Part shown: in pieces, positions 46,765 through 56,115 of the stretch
Position numbering within the stretch: the stretch's first letter is position 1
Layout: each line of letters begins with the position of its first letter
Assembly: GCA_013399305.1 (NCBI GenBank)
Contig: VXAI01000383.1
Span: 74,170-138,169 of the forward strand
Direction: 5' to 3'
From: Rostratula benghalensis
Taxonomy: Eukaryota; Chordata; Aves; Charadriiformes; Rostratulidae
DNA length: 64,000 nt
Program-made: the position numbers and the translations under genes
The notes under the pieces: model-generated
Databases searched by the model: none
What the model was told of the DNA's origin: nothing
The model's input: the letters and a program-made list of their open reading frames with translations, nothing else

Positions 46765-48387
46765 CAACCTTTAAATACTATGAGACAAGTGGAAACCATC
46801 AGCAAACTGAAGGTCCTTGGTGAGGACAATGTCTGAATGTCCAGAAGTCCTTGTGTTGATTGTTCCTGCTCTTATCAACTGGAGATTCAGCCCATCTTAT
46901 TTCTTTGGCTTTCCTTCAATGCCACAAGGGTTGGAGGTGGCCATAGGTACCAATTTGGGAACTAATGTCCCTAGAGTTGACATATTCTCTGTTCCATGTG
47001 GCTGAACATTGGTATATGATCAGATTTCATTTGTGGAGCATAAGTAAACTTATCTTTCCCGTTCCTCCTTTGTATGCAACCTATAAAAGGCTTCATTGTT
47101 TTAAAAGATTCTGGGCTAAGGGGGAGCTGTGCAGTTTTGGAAACATCTTTTTCATTCGTGTTCAGGCTAAGAAGAGCATTCATCTCTTAAGACTGTGTTT
47201 CACGTGGAGGGAGGCAGCCTCTATTCCCATGGTTTGAAAGGGACAGAGTGACTATGGGGTAGGACCTCCCCACTCTGAGTCCTCTTGTGCTTTCCAAGTG
47301 CTTAGCATTCCTTACAAATTACAGTCTTTTGTGGTACGGAATATACTGTGCTATTTTAACCAGCTGGAGGGTTGGTGGTGCTTTGAGGGGGAGAAGGGGG
47401 AATAGAATAGGCTGAGAAGTATTTTCTTACAGTACTGGATGGTTTGTTTAGGCTTCTGTCCCGCAACAGGGTCTTGAAGGGGTGGATCCTTACAGGCCCT
47501 GGGGGGACTCCCTGTGGATAGAAGAGGTCTCATCTCCTGTCACATCATTAAATGTGGCTTCACACATAAAATCCACTGTCAGCTGTAGCACCTCCATACA
47601 TTTAAACTGATCAAATAGCATAAAGGAAAGGAGCAGATATCAGATATAAATCCCAGAAGACTTGTAGGCAGCTTAGGTACTGAGCAGCAGGCAGGTGCTA
47701 GTGTTTGTTTCAGCTGGTAGAATGATTATTAAATCCCACATCTCTTGAATCCTGTTGGAAAGGTGGAAGGAACAAATAAGGAAATAGCTTCCAAGATGAA
47801 AAACATTTAAGTTTACACTAGAGAGACCATAAGCAAATTATTGACTTCCAGAATCCCATTTTCAGGAGGCTGTGAAAAGTGTCAGGAGAAGGGTCCAGAG
47901 ATCAAAAGGAGGGAAAAATGTTAACAGATCTTCCTGAGAACAAGAGTGGGGCAGCGGGAGACTTGTCAGAGCCATCTAGGGTGACAGCATGGAGGGGAGA
48001 GAGATGTACATACTCTATAAGGTAATCTAAAGAAACTGGCCCTCCCTGCTTAAAGCAAAAAGAGCTGAGAGCTGGCAGTAAGCACCAGTAAGCCCTGGGG
48101 AACTACTAAACAGCTGTATTGCATATATTGTTTTAAAGATTTGTTTTCTCAGAATAGTTTGCTTGTGAGATCTGCCCAGATTCTGTACATCTAGGCTTTT
48201 CACACTGACAGTGGTAGAAAACAAATAGCATCCTTGGAGCGAAGTATTTTTAGTTAGACCATGAGTCTGTGTACAAAAATAATCCGTGGATCAAATATTA
48301 TTTTTCTAACTTAAAAACCTGGTTATCTTCAACATCCAGTTTTTTAAATCTACGGTGAATTGTCACAGCTTGGCCCACCATTCCTGT

Positions 48388-48448
48388 ATCCATCCATCCA
48401 TCCATCCATCCATCCATCCATCCATCCATCCATCCATCCATCCATCCC
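48388..48448. repeat. (ATCC)n microsatellite, about 15 units
   Basis: Perfect ATCC units over about 61 bp, followed by a slightly decayed CTTCATCCCC. The open minus-strand frame through it (a repeated W-M-D-G peptide) is an artefact of the 12-bp periodicity. Likely length-polymorphic. Confidence 0.97.
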
Positions 48449-49472
48449 TTCATCCCCACAAATCTAGCATAAATTATAAATTTAAGCACACACTCAGGTG
48501 AGTGACATTTGTTTAACACCTGGTGCAGGAGGTGCGATTCGAAGGCAGGACATGGGCTGATTTCAGGGATCTGTTGAGAATAAATGTCATTGATAATAAA
48601 TGCTGAACAGTGTATATGCAGTAGGAAACAGTCCTACCTTTGTTTCTGCTCTTCTATTTATTTCATTCCTTTTCATCCATACTAAGCCCTAACAAATGTG
48701 GGGTTTATTCTAAAGAAGTCCCAATGGAATACTTCCCTTTTAGGGGAAGAGCAAGCTCTTCTGCCTCAGGGTAAGAACATAGTAGAGGTAGGAGGAAGTG
48801 ACTGGGGGAAAAGTAGGTGTTTCCCAAAGATATGCTTATTCTGGAGTTGAAAGAGGAAAAAAATTTGCTTGAGTCTCCTGAGAAACAAGCACCCCCTTGG
48901 GATAATCCAAACTAAGAAACCCTCTCTTTTATCCCATTAAGAAATTTCCTCCTACATTCTTAATGTGCCACATTTCCTCATACTAATGATGTGGGTACTT
49001 TTTGCCTCAAATGTGTCATTCCCCTTATTATTTAATCAAATCTCATTTCTCCCCTTAAGTTGTAAAGGAACACAAGCGACAAGAAACAGTTCTGCATTTC
49101 GAAAGACTTAGAACTCCATCTTGTTGGATCCCAAGTATTTTAAGGAAATAAGTAAATAAGGTTTTGCCTCTGGCTTTTGTCAAGTTTCTGGGTGTGAAAC
49201 AACCACTTAACAGCTGTGCCACCGATGTGAGCTCAAAACTCAAACCATTGGCTGGCAGCTGTGCTCGTACAGTCAAGGGCAAAGAGCTTGGAATTGCCTC
49301 CCTGTGCTTGGGCACAGACTGGGAGAAAGCCAGGATGCCAGAAAATAGAGGATGCACTAACTAAAGCTTAAACCCCTGTGCTTTGTAAGTATCTACTCAC
49401 GGGTTGCAAAAGTCTGTCTGGATTAGCTGTTTTCACCTGCTAAACAGCAGAGATAAATAATGTCCTGGTCAT
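48449..49472. other. unique non-coding DNA, no gene seen
   Basis: No frame above 100 codons and no repeat recognised between the ATCC microsatellite and the next CR1. Confidence 0.5.
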
Positions 49473-49847
49473 TATCACAGAATCTCAGGGATTGGAAGGG
49501 ACCTTGAAAGCTCATCCAGTCCAATCCCCCTGCCAGAGCAGGAACACCCAGAGCAGGTCACACAGGAACGGGTCCAGGAGGGGTTTGAATGTCTCCAGAG
49601 AAGGAGACTCCACCACCTCTCTGGGCAGCCCCTGCCAGTGCTCCCTCACCCTCACCCTGAAGAAGTTTTTCCTCCTATTTCAGTGGAACCTCCTGTGTTC
49701 CAGCTTGCACCCATTGCCCCGTGTCTTACCCCTGGCCGTGAGAAGAGCCTGGCTCCATCCTCCTGACACTCACCCTTTCCAGATTTAGAAACATTCAGGA
49801 GGTCACCCCTCAGTCTCCTCTTCTCCAAGCTAAAGAGACCCAGCTCT
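49473..49847 (-). mobile_element. CR1 LINE, about 375-bp 3' fragment (antisense)
   Basis: ATCACAGAATCTCAGGG and GATTGGAAGGGACCTTG mark the 3' end. GGTTTGAATGTCTCCAGAG, ACTCCACCACCTCTCTGGGC, CCTCACCCTGAAGAAG and CCTCAGTCTCCTCTTCTCC follow in reverse CR1 order. Minus-strand reading gives ORF2 tail motifs such as FSLEKRRLRG in broken frames. Same subfamily and orientation as 27499-27905. The 5' truncation point is near ACCCAGCTC at about 49847. Confidence 0.94.
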
Positions 49848-50154
49848 TATGCTGCACATCCAAATAGGAAGAGTAAAAGCTCATGTAAATACAAAGTGGA
49901 GAAGCTGCCTTCTTTATCAGTGTGTTCCATAGCTGAAAAAACCTGAAAGTCTCTGCTGAAGTCCTCATATGCAAAGAGGAGGAAGGTGACTGGGGAGAGA
50001 AGGAATATTTGTGCTAATGGCATCCCGTCTCCTGAAGATGCTGCTCTTTTCAAGGTCTGCTTCTCTGCAGAACTGTGGAGGTGGGGAAGGAAATCTGTAG
50101 GGCCGGGCCATATTACTCAGCTACTTGGCAAGAAAACACACTCTTAAAGATCAC

Positions 50155-50216
50155 TTCTGTTGAACTTGATAGGAACTTTGTCACTGACTTCAGTGGGACC
50201 CGGATCAGACCCTAAT
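50155..50216. repeat. fragment of ancient 'cattgacttcagtggga…ggatcaggccc' repeat
   Basis: TTGATAGGAACTTTGTCAC followed by TGACTTCAGTGGGACCCGG and ATCAGACCCTAATC matches, in order, a very common sauropsid phrase that I remember as 'aatgggaattttgccattgacttcagtgggagccggatcaggccc'. Only this stretch is recognisable. Family name not known to me. Confidence 0.5.
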
Positions 50217-50410
50217 CTGTTAAAGAAATACCAGTGACATGACTCTTCTCCCTCCTGGCCCCTCACTTTTGGCTCCTCTGCCCACCACGGTGTGTGCCTC
50301 TGACCCAGCAGACAGCCAGCCCTGTGCCGCAGCTTTTCGCTCAGGCAGCTCCTCCAATTTATTAAGGGAACAGCCTCAAAGAATCTAAGGAATCACAGAT
50401 ATTCCGGGGG

Positions 50411-50436
50411 AAAAAAAAAAAAAAAATAAAAAAAAA
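50411..50436. repeat. poly-A tract with one T
   Basis: A16 T A9-type run after ATTCCGGGGG. Confidence 0.93.
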
Positions 50437-50919
50437 TCTGTTGGCCGAAAGTGAGTGTGTAGGAAAAGAAAAGAATGAGCGAGCGCCGTGATTCAACACG
50501 TCTGTTCTATCAATCATGTGCTCTGAGTGGGTAGCAAAGATATGATCTAATAGGTGTGGGATTCTTATTTCCTGTTCGAAGCTGAGCATGCCTTTTGGGT
50601 GAAATCAGAATGTTTTTATTTTGGTTTCTGCACCGAATATTTTTATCAGCTAATCTCAATGGTAATGTGGCAAAAAGTATATAGGTCATTATGCTTCAGA
50701 GTATCTAAATCTCTTTAAGAACTTCTAGCTCTTTTGTAAGGCTTTATAGTACAAATTCTCCAAAACTTTCAAGCCCTGTGCTAATTTTCTCCTCGTGTTG
50801 CTCAAGCTCAGGTTCACATTTAGGTATGGGAGTTATTCTTTTCCTCTGAGAGGATGCTCGTGTATGCACAGTTAATGATAGTGCAGTCATCCTCGGAGTT
50901 TACTTCTCTCACATTCAAG

Positions 50920-50936
50920 AAAAAAAAAAAAAAAAA
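50920..50936. repeat. poly-A tract
   Basis: About 17 A followed by CAACCAAAAAG. Confidence 0.93.
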
Positions 50937-51000
50937 CAACCAAAAAGCAGAATAAAATGGTGTACTCACAGTGATAAGCAGCTGGATCAATATCCACATG

Positions 51001-51055
51001 GGGTTTTAGGCATTTAACTCCCCGTGGATTTCACTGGGGATTCAGACACGCCGTT
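51001..51055. repeat. fragment of ancient 'ttaggc…actcccattgatttcaatggg' repeat
   Basis: TTTTAGGCATTTAACTCCCC then GTGGATTTCACTGGGGATTC and AGACACGCCGTTAGGC read like the old palindromic repeat 'ttaggcgcctaactcccattgatttcaatgggagttaggcgcc'. CpG positions have partly survived. Tentative. Confidence 0.4.
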
Positions 51056-51282
51056 AGGCTTTGGTTTGGGTATCTCTGCGCACCTGGCTCTCTGCCTGGT
51101 ATGAAGTGGGAGCAGGATCAGCCCCCTCAGCTCATAGGCTCAAATCTGCCACGATCCTTCTGCAGGCAAACCTATCTGCTCCCCGGTGACTTCGGTGGAG
51201 TCAGGAGAACCTGAAGGCTGCTCCTGTGGAGCTCATTTTAGAATCTGAGTCCAAGTTCTATTACGAATGAGGAGCTTTCCAT

Positions 51283-51305
51283 CTTTTTTTTTTCTTGGGG
51301 GGGGG
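51283..51305. repeat. T-run next to G-run
   Basis: About ten T, then CTT, then nine G. Low-complexity junction prone to sequencing slippage. Confidence 0.9.
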
Positions 51306-51950
51306 TCTTTTGGTCTGCGTGGTGATTTTGTTGCCTCTGAAGTATCACAGAAGCCAGAGAAGTAATTGGAAGAAGTTAGCAAAATACAAGACACAAGCAA
51401 GTGGTTATTTCAGAAATCATGTTTAAAACTCTGGGACCCTGAGCTTCCTTCAAGGCTGGTTCCTTTCTCCTCCCTGGATTTAGAACTAGTTAGTGTTATC
51501 TGGAGGCAGTGTTGGGACAGTGTAAAAGTTCCCACTGGGATAGGGTTGGAGGAACTGGAGCAACTGGCCTTGCTCAGGAGGCAAAATTTTAGCTTATATA
51601 TTCCAGGCAGGAACCAAATAGCTCTTAATGCTAAGCCAGCCTTGACATTAAGTTCTTTTCTTGCTGTCTTAGGAGCAAAAAAGAATTGCCTTATAAGCCA
51701 ATTTACCTATAGGTGAAAATGCATTTGGCAGTGGGAATTATATGGAAGAACTAAATTCTGAACCCTTTGGCTTCATAGTTCTGACAGCCCTAATTTGCTG
51801 CTAGAAGGTGGTATTAAGAACACAGGTTAAAAGTAGAGGGGCAAATTTGACAGCATTTCCCATGTTTATCACTATGGTTAAATTCTACTGTGTGTGACAA
51901 ATGAGCTCCATCTACCAAGCAGGTCAGATGAAACTGAAGAATTGACATGT

Positions 51951-52050
51951 CACAGAATCACAGAATGCTATGGGGCTGAAAGGGACCTCTGGAGATCATC
52001 TAGCCCAACCCCCTCCCAAAGCAGGCCCTCCTAAAGCAGGTTGCACAGGA
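51951..52050 (-). mobile_element. CR1 LINE, 100-bp 3' fragment (antisense)
   Basis: CACAGAATCACAGAATGC, GGGGCTGAAAGGGACCTCTG, GAGATCATCTAGCCCAACCC and GCAGGTTGCACAGGA are the reverse complement of a CR1 3' end. It stops abruptly before an A-rich run (GAAAAAAAACC), consistent with 5' truncation. It lies about 400 bp from, and in opposite orientation to, the copy at 52465-53077. Confidence 0.93.
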
Positions 52051-52464
52051 GAAAAAAAACCCCATGGAAACATTTTAAGCATTGCAGACTTGGGTTTCAT
52101 CAAGGGGGTTGCTACTATCATCTGGGTTGTGAGCCTTATAGCTGATTACATCTTATCACAAACTTATAATCGTCTTACCTGGAATTGATGCTGTGTTGAC
52201 CCTTTTGTAGTTACCCAAAATTCCCTGCTTTTCTAAGAAATATTGGTACATAGATTATTTTCTGAAAATCCTGTGCTTTTGCAAGATTTCTTAAATAAAA
52301 TCCTGACAAGCTCAGAGCTTCTTGGACAACCCTTCACAAACGCCGAAGTATAAATTGTCTCCTATGTGAATTCATAAGACAGCAGGATAATAAGTGGTAG
52401 CAGGAGCCCAGGGAGGGAGCGAGCACAATCATATTCATAAATAGATCACCCAACAGTGGAAATC
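52051..52464. other. unique spacer between two CR1 copies
   Basis: About 410 bp with no repeat or frame of note. AT-rich and stop-rich on both strands. Confidence 0.6.
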
Positions 52465-53077
52465 TGCTCGCATCCTGGGCTGCATCCCCAGCAGCGTGGC
52501 CAGCAGGGTGAGGGCAGGGATTCTACAGCTCTGTTCTCTTCTTGTGAGACCCCACTTGGAGCACTGTGTCCAGCTTTGGGGTCCTCAGCATGGGAAGAGC
52601 ATGGACCTGTTGGAGCAGGTGCAGAGAAGGCCATGGTGATGCTCCAAGGGCTGAGCCCCTCTGCTGTGAGGACAGGCTGAGAGGGTTGGGAGGTTCAGCC
52701 TGGAGAAGAGGAGGCTCCAGGGAGAACTTAGAGCCCCTTCCAGTCCCTCAAGGGACTCCAGAAAAGCTGGGGAGGGACTCTTGATCAGGGAGATGAGCCA
52801 TAGGACGAGGTGGAACGGTTTTAAACTGCAAGAGGGAAGATCTAGATGAGATCTCAGGGAGAACTTCTTTGCTGTGAGGGTGGTGAGAGCCTGGCCCAGG
52901 TTGCCCAGGGAAGCTGTGGCTGCCCCATCCCTGGAGGGGTTCAAGGCCAGGTTGGATGGGTCTTTGAGCAACCTGGTCTGGTGGGAGGTGTCCCTGCCCA
53001 GGGCAAGGGAGTTGGGCTTGGTACAAGGTGATCTCTAAGGTCCCTTCCAACTCAGAGTAGTCTATGATTCCGTGATT
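52465..53077 (+). mobile_element. CR1 LINE, about 610-bp 3' fragment (sense), longest in the window
   Basis: Begins in ORF2 with ATCCTGGGCTGCATCCCCAG and GCGTGGCCAGCAGGG, then GTGAGACCCCACTTGGAGCA, CAGCCTGGAGAAGAGGAGGC, GTTTTAAACTGCAAGAGGG, GGTTGCCCAGGGAAGCTGTG, CCATCCCTGGAGGGGTTCAA and GGTCCCTTCCAACTC, ending in TCTATGATTCCGTGATT. Plus-strand reading gives PHLEHCVQLWGP, FSLEKRRLQG and AAPSLEGFKARLDG, with stops and frameshifts between them. The apparently long minus-strand frame (207 codons over 52748-53371) is an antisense artefact of this copy. Same subfamily as 25094-25344 and 14758-14868. Confidence 0.95.
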
Positions 53078-54289
53078 ATACCCATAGAATGTGTTTGTGG
53101 GTTTAGCACTGAGATTCTGGGCTGAAATCACAGCCTGGCTATGTCCTCTGGAGGTTGCTTTGAGGGCTGCAAGAAGCCCTGCAGTAATTGTGGGGGGATG
53201 AGGGAACTGCCTCCATGTGTCACAACCCCACATAACCCACTGTTTTCTGTTCCACATCCAGATCTCAGAGTGGCTCCAGCAGAAGATGCTGTAGCCTTGA
53301 CCTGCTTTTACCAGCCTCTCTCCTCTTGTCATGGCTTGAAAAGGACTATGCATAAGACTGATTAAGTCCACACCAAAGTGAAGCTTTCTTTAAGTATCTC
53401 CAAGGCTTGGTAACCAAAGATTGCCATAAGGTAAGAGGCTTTAGATGAGGGAATCATTTTCTCTATTTTCTTTGTACTTTGGAGGCATTCACCAGCTCAT
53501 CATTTGGGTTTTGAGACTTCAAATTTGAGAAATTCAGCTGTTTTGCTGGTTAGAGCTTTCTGCTGACAGTAAGAAACCCAACTGCAGATTAATCTCCAAA
53601 CAGTCATTGCGCATTTCTTAGAGGAGACTTAGAGAAAGGTGCACTATCATTATAAAGAAAAGGAAAAAAAAAAAAAAAAAAAAAAGGAAAAGCCCACTCA
53701 ACAATTACTTTTCAAGACCAATATTGAGGCAATTTGCCAGCAAAATGTAAAATGCTGTCCATCGTCTGCAATGTGCATCTTGCTCTTGTGGCTTGTCCCA
53801 GTGACTGCTTTCAAGCCTTTGAATAAAACCTAGAAAAGGCTGTATTTCAAGGAACAGCCTTGGAAAGCTTTGATTCATTGCTGGCCTTCAGGATTTGTGA
53901 GATGTACTATAATTGCATATGTTATTACTCTTGCAATATTTTGTATTACGTTACTGCATGTTTATAGCCCAAAACTTTACAGACAGATAGAAAGCAGCCC
54001 GAGAAGGAGGGGAGACATAAATCAAGGTATAAAACTGCCCCGAATAATATTTTATGTTTCACTATATTGACCTGGAATTACAGGATAAAGACATTTTCCA
54101 CTGTTCTTTTCTTGCTTTCTCTGGGTGCCTGTTTCAGGCTTGGTGGAGTTCTTCATTAAATCCAGAATGTGTAGCGAATGGGCTGTAGTGTGCTGCAGCA
54201 CAGGAAGGTTTCAAAGCAACAATTACTCTATTATTTCAGCAGAGATTACCTGTTTGAAATGAAACCCACACTGAATCCTTTCTGACCTG
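53078..54289. other. unique non-coding DNA, no gene seen
   Basis: Poly-A at 53664-53685. 53870-54070 is AT-rich and reads like conserved non-coding sequence (TAATTGCATATG, TTATTACTC), but no motif is decisive. Frames are at most about 75 codons apart from the CR1 antisense artefact. Confidence 0.5.
53664..53685. repeat. poly-A tract
   Basis: About 22 A in an A/G-rich stretch (AAAGAAAAGG before, GGAAAAGCCC after). Confidence 0.94.
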
Positions 54290-54560
54290 GTCCTTATTGT
54301 GATACTGATAACAAGCCACACTTTCCAGTCTTTATCTTACCTCCTACAGGGTAATCTTTTCTTCTGGAGCTTAATTCTGCTAATAGCCCCCTTGACTGGT
54401 TGCCAGACAACAAACACAAGCAGGTGAAAAATGAATGGCTCCAGTCTGACCGCTGATAACTGCTACAGCCTTTTTATTCTCAGAATTCCCTCCAAAATAT
54501 ACGAGTTGACTGGTGGACAATCAATTACATTCCTTGTATGCTTCTCCCCTCCTTCAGACT
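54290..54560. promoter_or_regulatory. candidate conserved non-coding element
   Basis: Repeat-free sequence with GATACTGATAACAAGCC and TCTTTATCTTACC (GATA-type words on both strands), GCTTAATTCTGC, CAGGTG (E-box) and ACAATCAATTACATTCC. Mixed transcription-factor words in unique DNA suggest an enhancer. Conservation is not measurable here. Confidence 0.27.
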
Positions 54561-54610
54561 GGTGATTCTTTGAAAGAAATTGTGATGATCTTTTCTACAG
54601 TTTCAGATTC

Positions 54611-54631
54611 TTTTTTTTTTTTTCCCCCCCC
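54611..54631. repeat. polypyrimidine tract (T then C)
   Basis: T13 followed directly by C8, then TCCTCC. A strand-asymmetric tract that could adopt triplex structure. Confidence 0.9.
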
Positions 54632-54697
54632 TCCTCCAAACAACGGTAAATAGTAATTCCAGATGGTAGAAATTACTTTTAAATTAAAGCAGTTAAT

Positions 54698-54790
54698 CCG
54701 GGGAGCGTATGCTTATCTAATTCCCCCGTTTTAAGCGGTAACGATACGATGGAAATGGGTAAAACCGATGTGCGGTGAAGGTATGCAAAA
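54698..54790. other. CpG-retaining patch in AT-rich DNA
   Basis: Eight CpG within 75 bp (for example CCGGGGAGCG, AGCGGTAACGATACGATGG, AACCGATGTGCGG), although the surroundings are AT-rich and CpG-poor. Retained CpG can mean low germline methylation or selection. No motif or gene is recognised, and chance clustering is possible. Confidence 0.4.
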
Positions 54791-54810
54791 TAGTTTGAGA
54801 TTGTAAAATG

Positions 54811-54835
54811 CTCCCCCCTTTCACCCCCCCCCCTT
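54811..54835. repeat. C-rich polypyrimidine tract
   Basis: CTCCCCCCTTTCACCCCC and further C then TTTTCTG. One A interrupts an otherwise pure pyrimidine strand of about 28 bp. Confidence 0.88.
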
Positions 54836-55984
54836 TTCTGATTTACTGTCCATGAAAATGAATTATAGACTCCTGAAGAAAACAGAAGTTTTTATTTGCT
54901 GAACTCAATAGGCTGCTTTCTGGGGACTTGAACTCTGCAAAGTGCTGAAAAAAAGATTACTGCATTCCACTGACAATTTCTCTGTTTGAACCGAATGGGA
55001 GGGATGACAGGACGCTGGGCTCTGCCTTTCTGCTTCCCAAACTAAATCTCAGGGCTCTTCATTGTTCCTCTGCTGCACGCAGAAAAGTCAAGCCCTGAAG
55101 CACATGCTTAAAAACTTTGTTAAATTCTGCGTTCGAGCCCGGGCTTGGCTTTAAAGGGTTCCTCTTCAAACCCCAAAGTGCAGAAGACCCTTAGCACCTT
55201 GCGGGGTCGGGCTGTATCTGAATCAAAGCCCTTATCCTAAAGGAGGGTGGTGTAAATGGACCTGGCTTCAGTGCAATCAGTGAACATTCATTAATTTACA
55301 CCAGCTGAAGGTTTGGTGGGGACTCATTTGTTTTTTCCAGAGCGATTTTTGCTTTTACCATTTGAGTATTTGATTATAAGGTAACTAGTTAGTGCTGAGG
55401 GGGAATATGGTTGGCTTTGCTGGAAAATATAAAAGTATCCACTGTTCCTTCAGGGAAATCATTTTAATAGATAACAGCATGTTGTACAATGTTTCATCAG
55501 TGATATTTAGATCTAAATTAGGAGCAGTTGTGAGATGGGTTGCCGATTTTCTCGTGATAAAAGGGAAATAGTTCAAGAAATATAGACCAGATGTTATCTT
55601 AATCCAATCCTCATGTACAAGAGCACACTATGAGACAGTAATAATAGTCCCTTCTACCTGTTTCTAATTTTCTTGCTCTGAAACACCCCCTGTGAAAAAT
55701 AGATTAAACCAACACATCATTTATGAATCGGCACTCGGCGGGTTTGAGTTTGTATGGAATGCAGCATGCGTGGCACAGACCGGAGGGTGCAGCCACTCGG
55801 GTTTGATACATGCTTAAAAATGCTCCTTTGACACTAACGTTTAAGACAGCGGCTCTTAGTGATTTAAAAGGAGAGCAGGCAGTTTGGGTTTGAATCAGGC
55901 TTTTGGTTCAGCATATCCCTACACGGTTTCAAATTTGTCATCAGTGTTTCTAGGCAGTGTATGTTATACAATCCTCAGCAGGCC
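54836..55984. other. unique DNA with ancient repeat relics, no gene seen
   Basis: Apart from the palindromic relic at 55248-55320, no element is recognised. The 10-bp palindrome AGCCCGGGCT is at 55136-55145, where GTTCGAGCCC also resembles a tRNA B box, but no tRNA cloverleaf can be drawn around it. Frames are at most 63 codons. Confidence 0.5.
55248..55320. repeat. fragment of ancient palindromic 'ggtgtaaat…atttacaccagctg' repeat
   Basis: GGTGTAAAT (55249-55257) is the exact reverse complement of ATTTACACC (55294-55302). The centre has GGCTTCAGTG (cf. 'gacttcaatgg'). The right side continues CAGCTGAAGGTTTGG, like the remembered 'cagctgaggatctgg'. This agrees with the old palindromic repeat also seen at 56028-56115. 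A short piece with CACATGCTTAAA at 55101-55112 may be another relic. Confidence 0.5.
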
Positions 55985-55988
55985 AAAA

Positions 55989-56019
<31 letters not shown>
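55985..56019. repeat. poly-A tract with one G
   Basis: About 23 A, one G, then 11 A, just before the ancient repeat at 56028. Confidence 0.95.
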
Positions 56020-56027
56020 GAGGGGGT

Positions 56028-56115
56028 TGATCCTCAGCTGCTCAGCTGCTGTAAATCAACACTGATCCATTGATTTAGATGGAACTACACTGATTTGTAC
56101 CATCTCATGCTCTGG
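56028..56115. repeat. ancient palindromic repeat (MITE-like), about 85 bp
   Basis: GATCCTCAGCTG, then CTGTAAATCAACACTG, ATCCATTGATTTAGATGGA, ACTACACTGATTTGTACCA. This follows, in order, the sauropsid repeat I remember as 'gatcctcagctggtgtaaatc…ctccattgacttcaatggagct…gatttacacc'. The arms (TAAATCAACACTG against CACTGATTTGTAC) are imperfect reverse complements around about 56075. CTCAGCTG is doubled in tandem at 56033-56048. No coding capacity. Family name not known to me. Confidence 0.6.

Larger units (their letters stand above)
45639..48387. other. unique non-coding DNA, no gene seen
   Basis: A poly-A run at 46581-46607 and a 10-bp inverted repeat at 46736-46764 are listed separately. Frames up to 98 codons include translated poly-lysine from the A run and are not genes. 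No other repeat is recognised. Confidence 0.5.
49848..51950. other. non-coding DNA with ancient repeat fragments
   Basis: Contains poly-A tracts (50411-50436, 50920-50936), a T/G tract (51283-51305) and phrases of old sauropsid repeats at 50155-50216, 51001-51055 and, weakly, 51140-51245. A 116-codon frame at 51366-51716 has no recognisable features. No gene is seen. Confidence 0.5.

Noticed and set aside
48298..48519. Minus-strand frame with repeated W-M-D-G peptide
   Set aside because: Translation artefact of the ATCC microsatellite.
52748..53371. Longest open frame (207 codons, minus strand)
   Set aside because: Most of it is the antisense of the CR1 copy at 52465-53077. It contains no protein motif, and similar antisense openings occur in other CR1 copies.
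55105..55150. GTTCGAGCCC, a tRNA B-box-like word
   Set aside because: No A box at the right distance and no acceptor-stem pairing; the word is part of a local palindrome.
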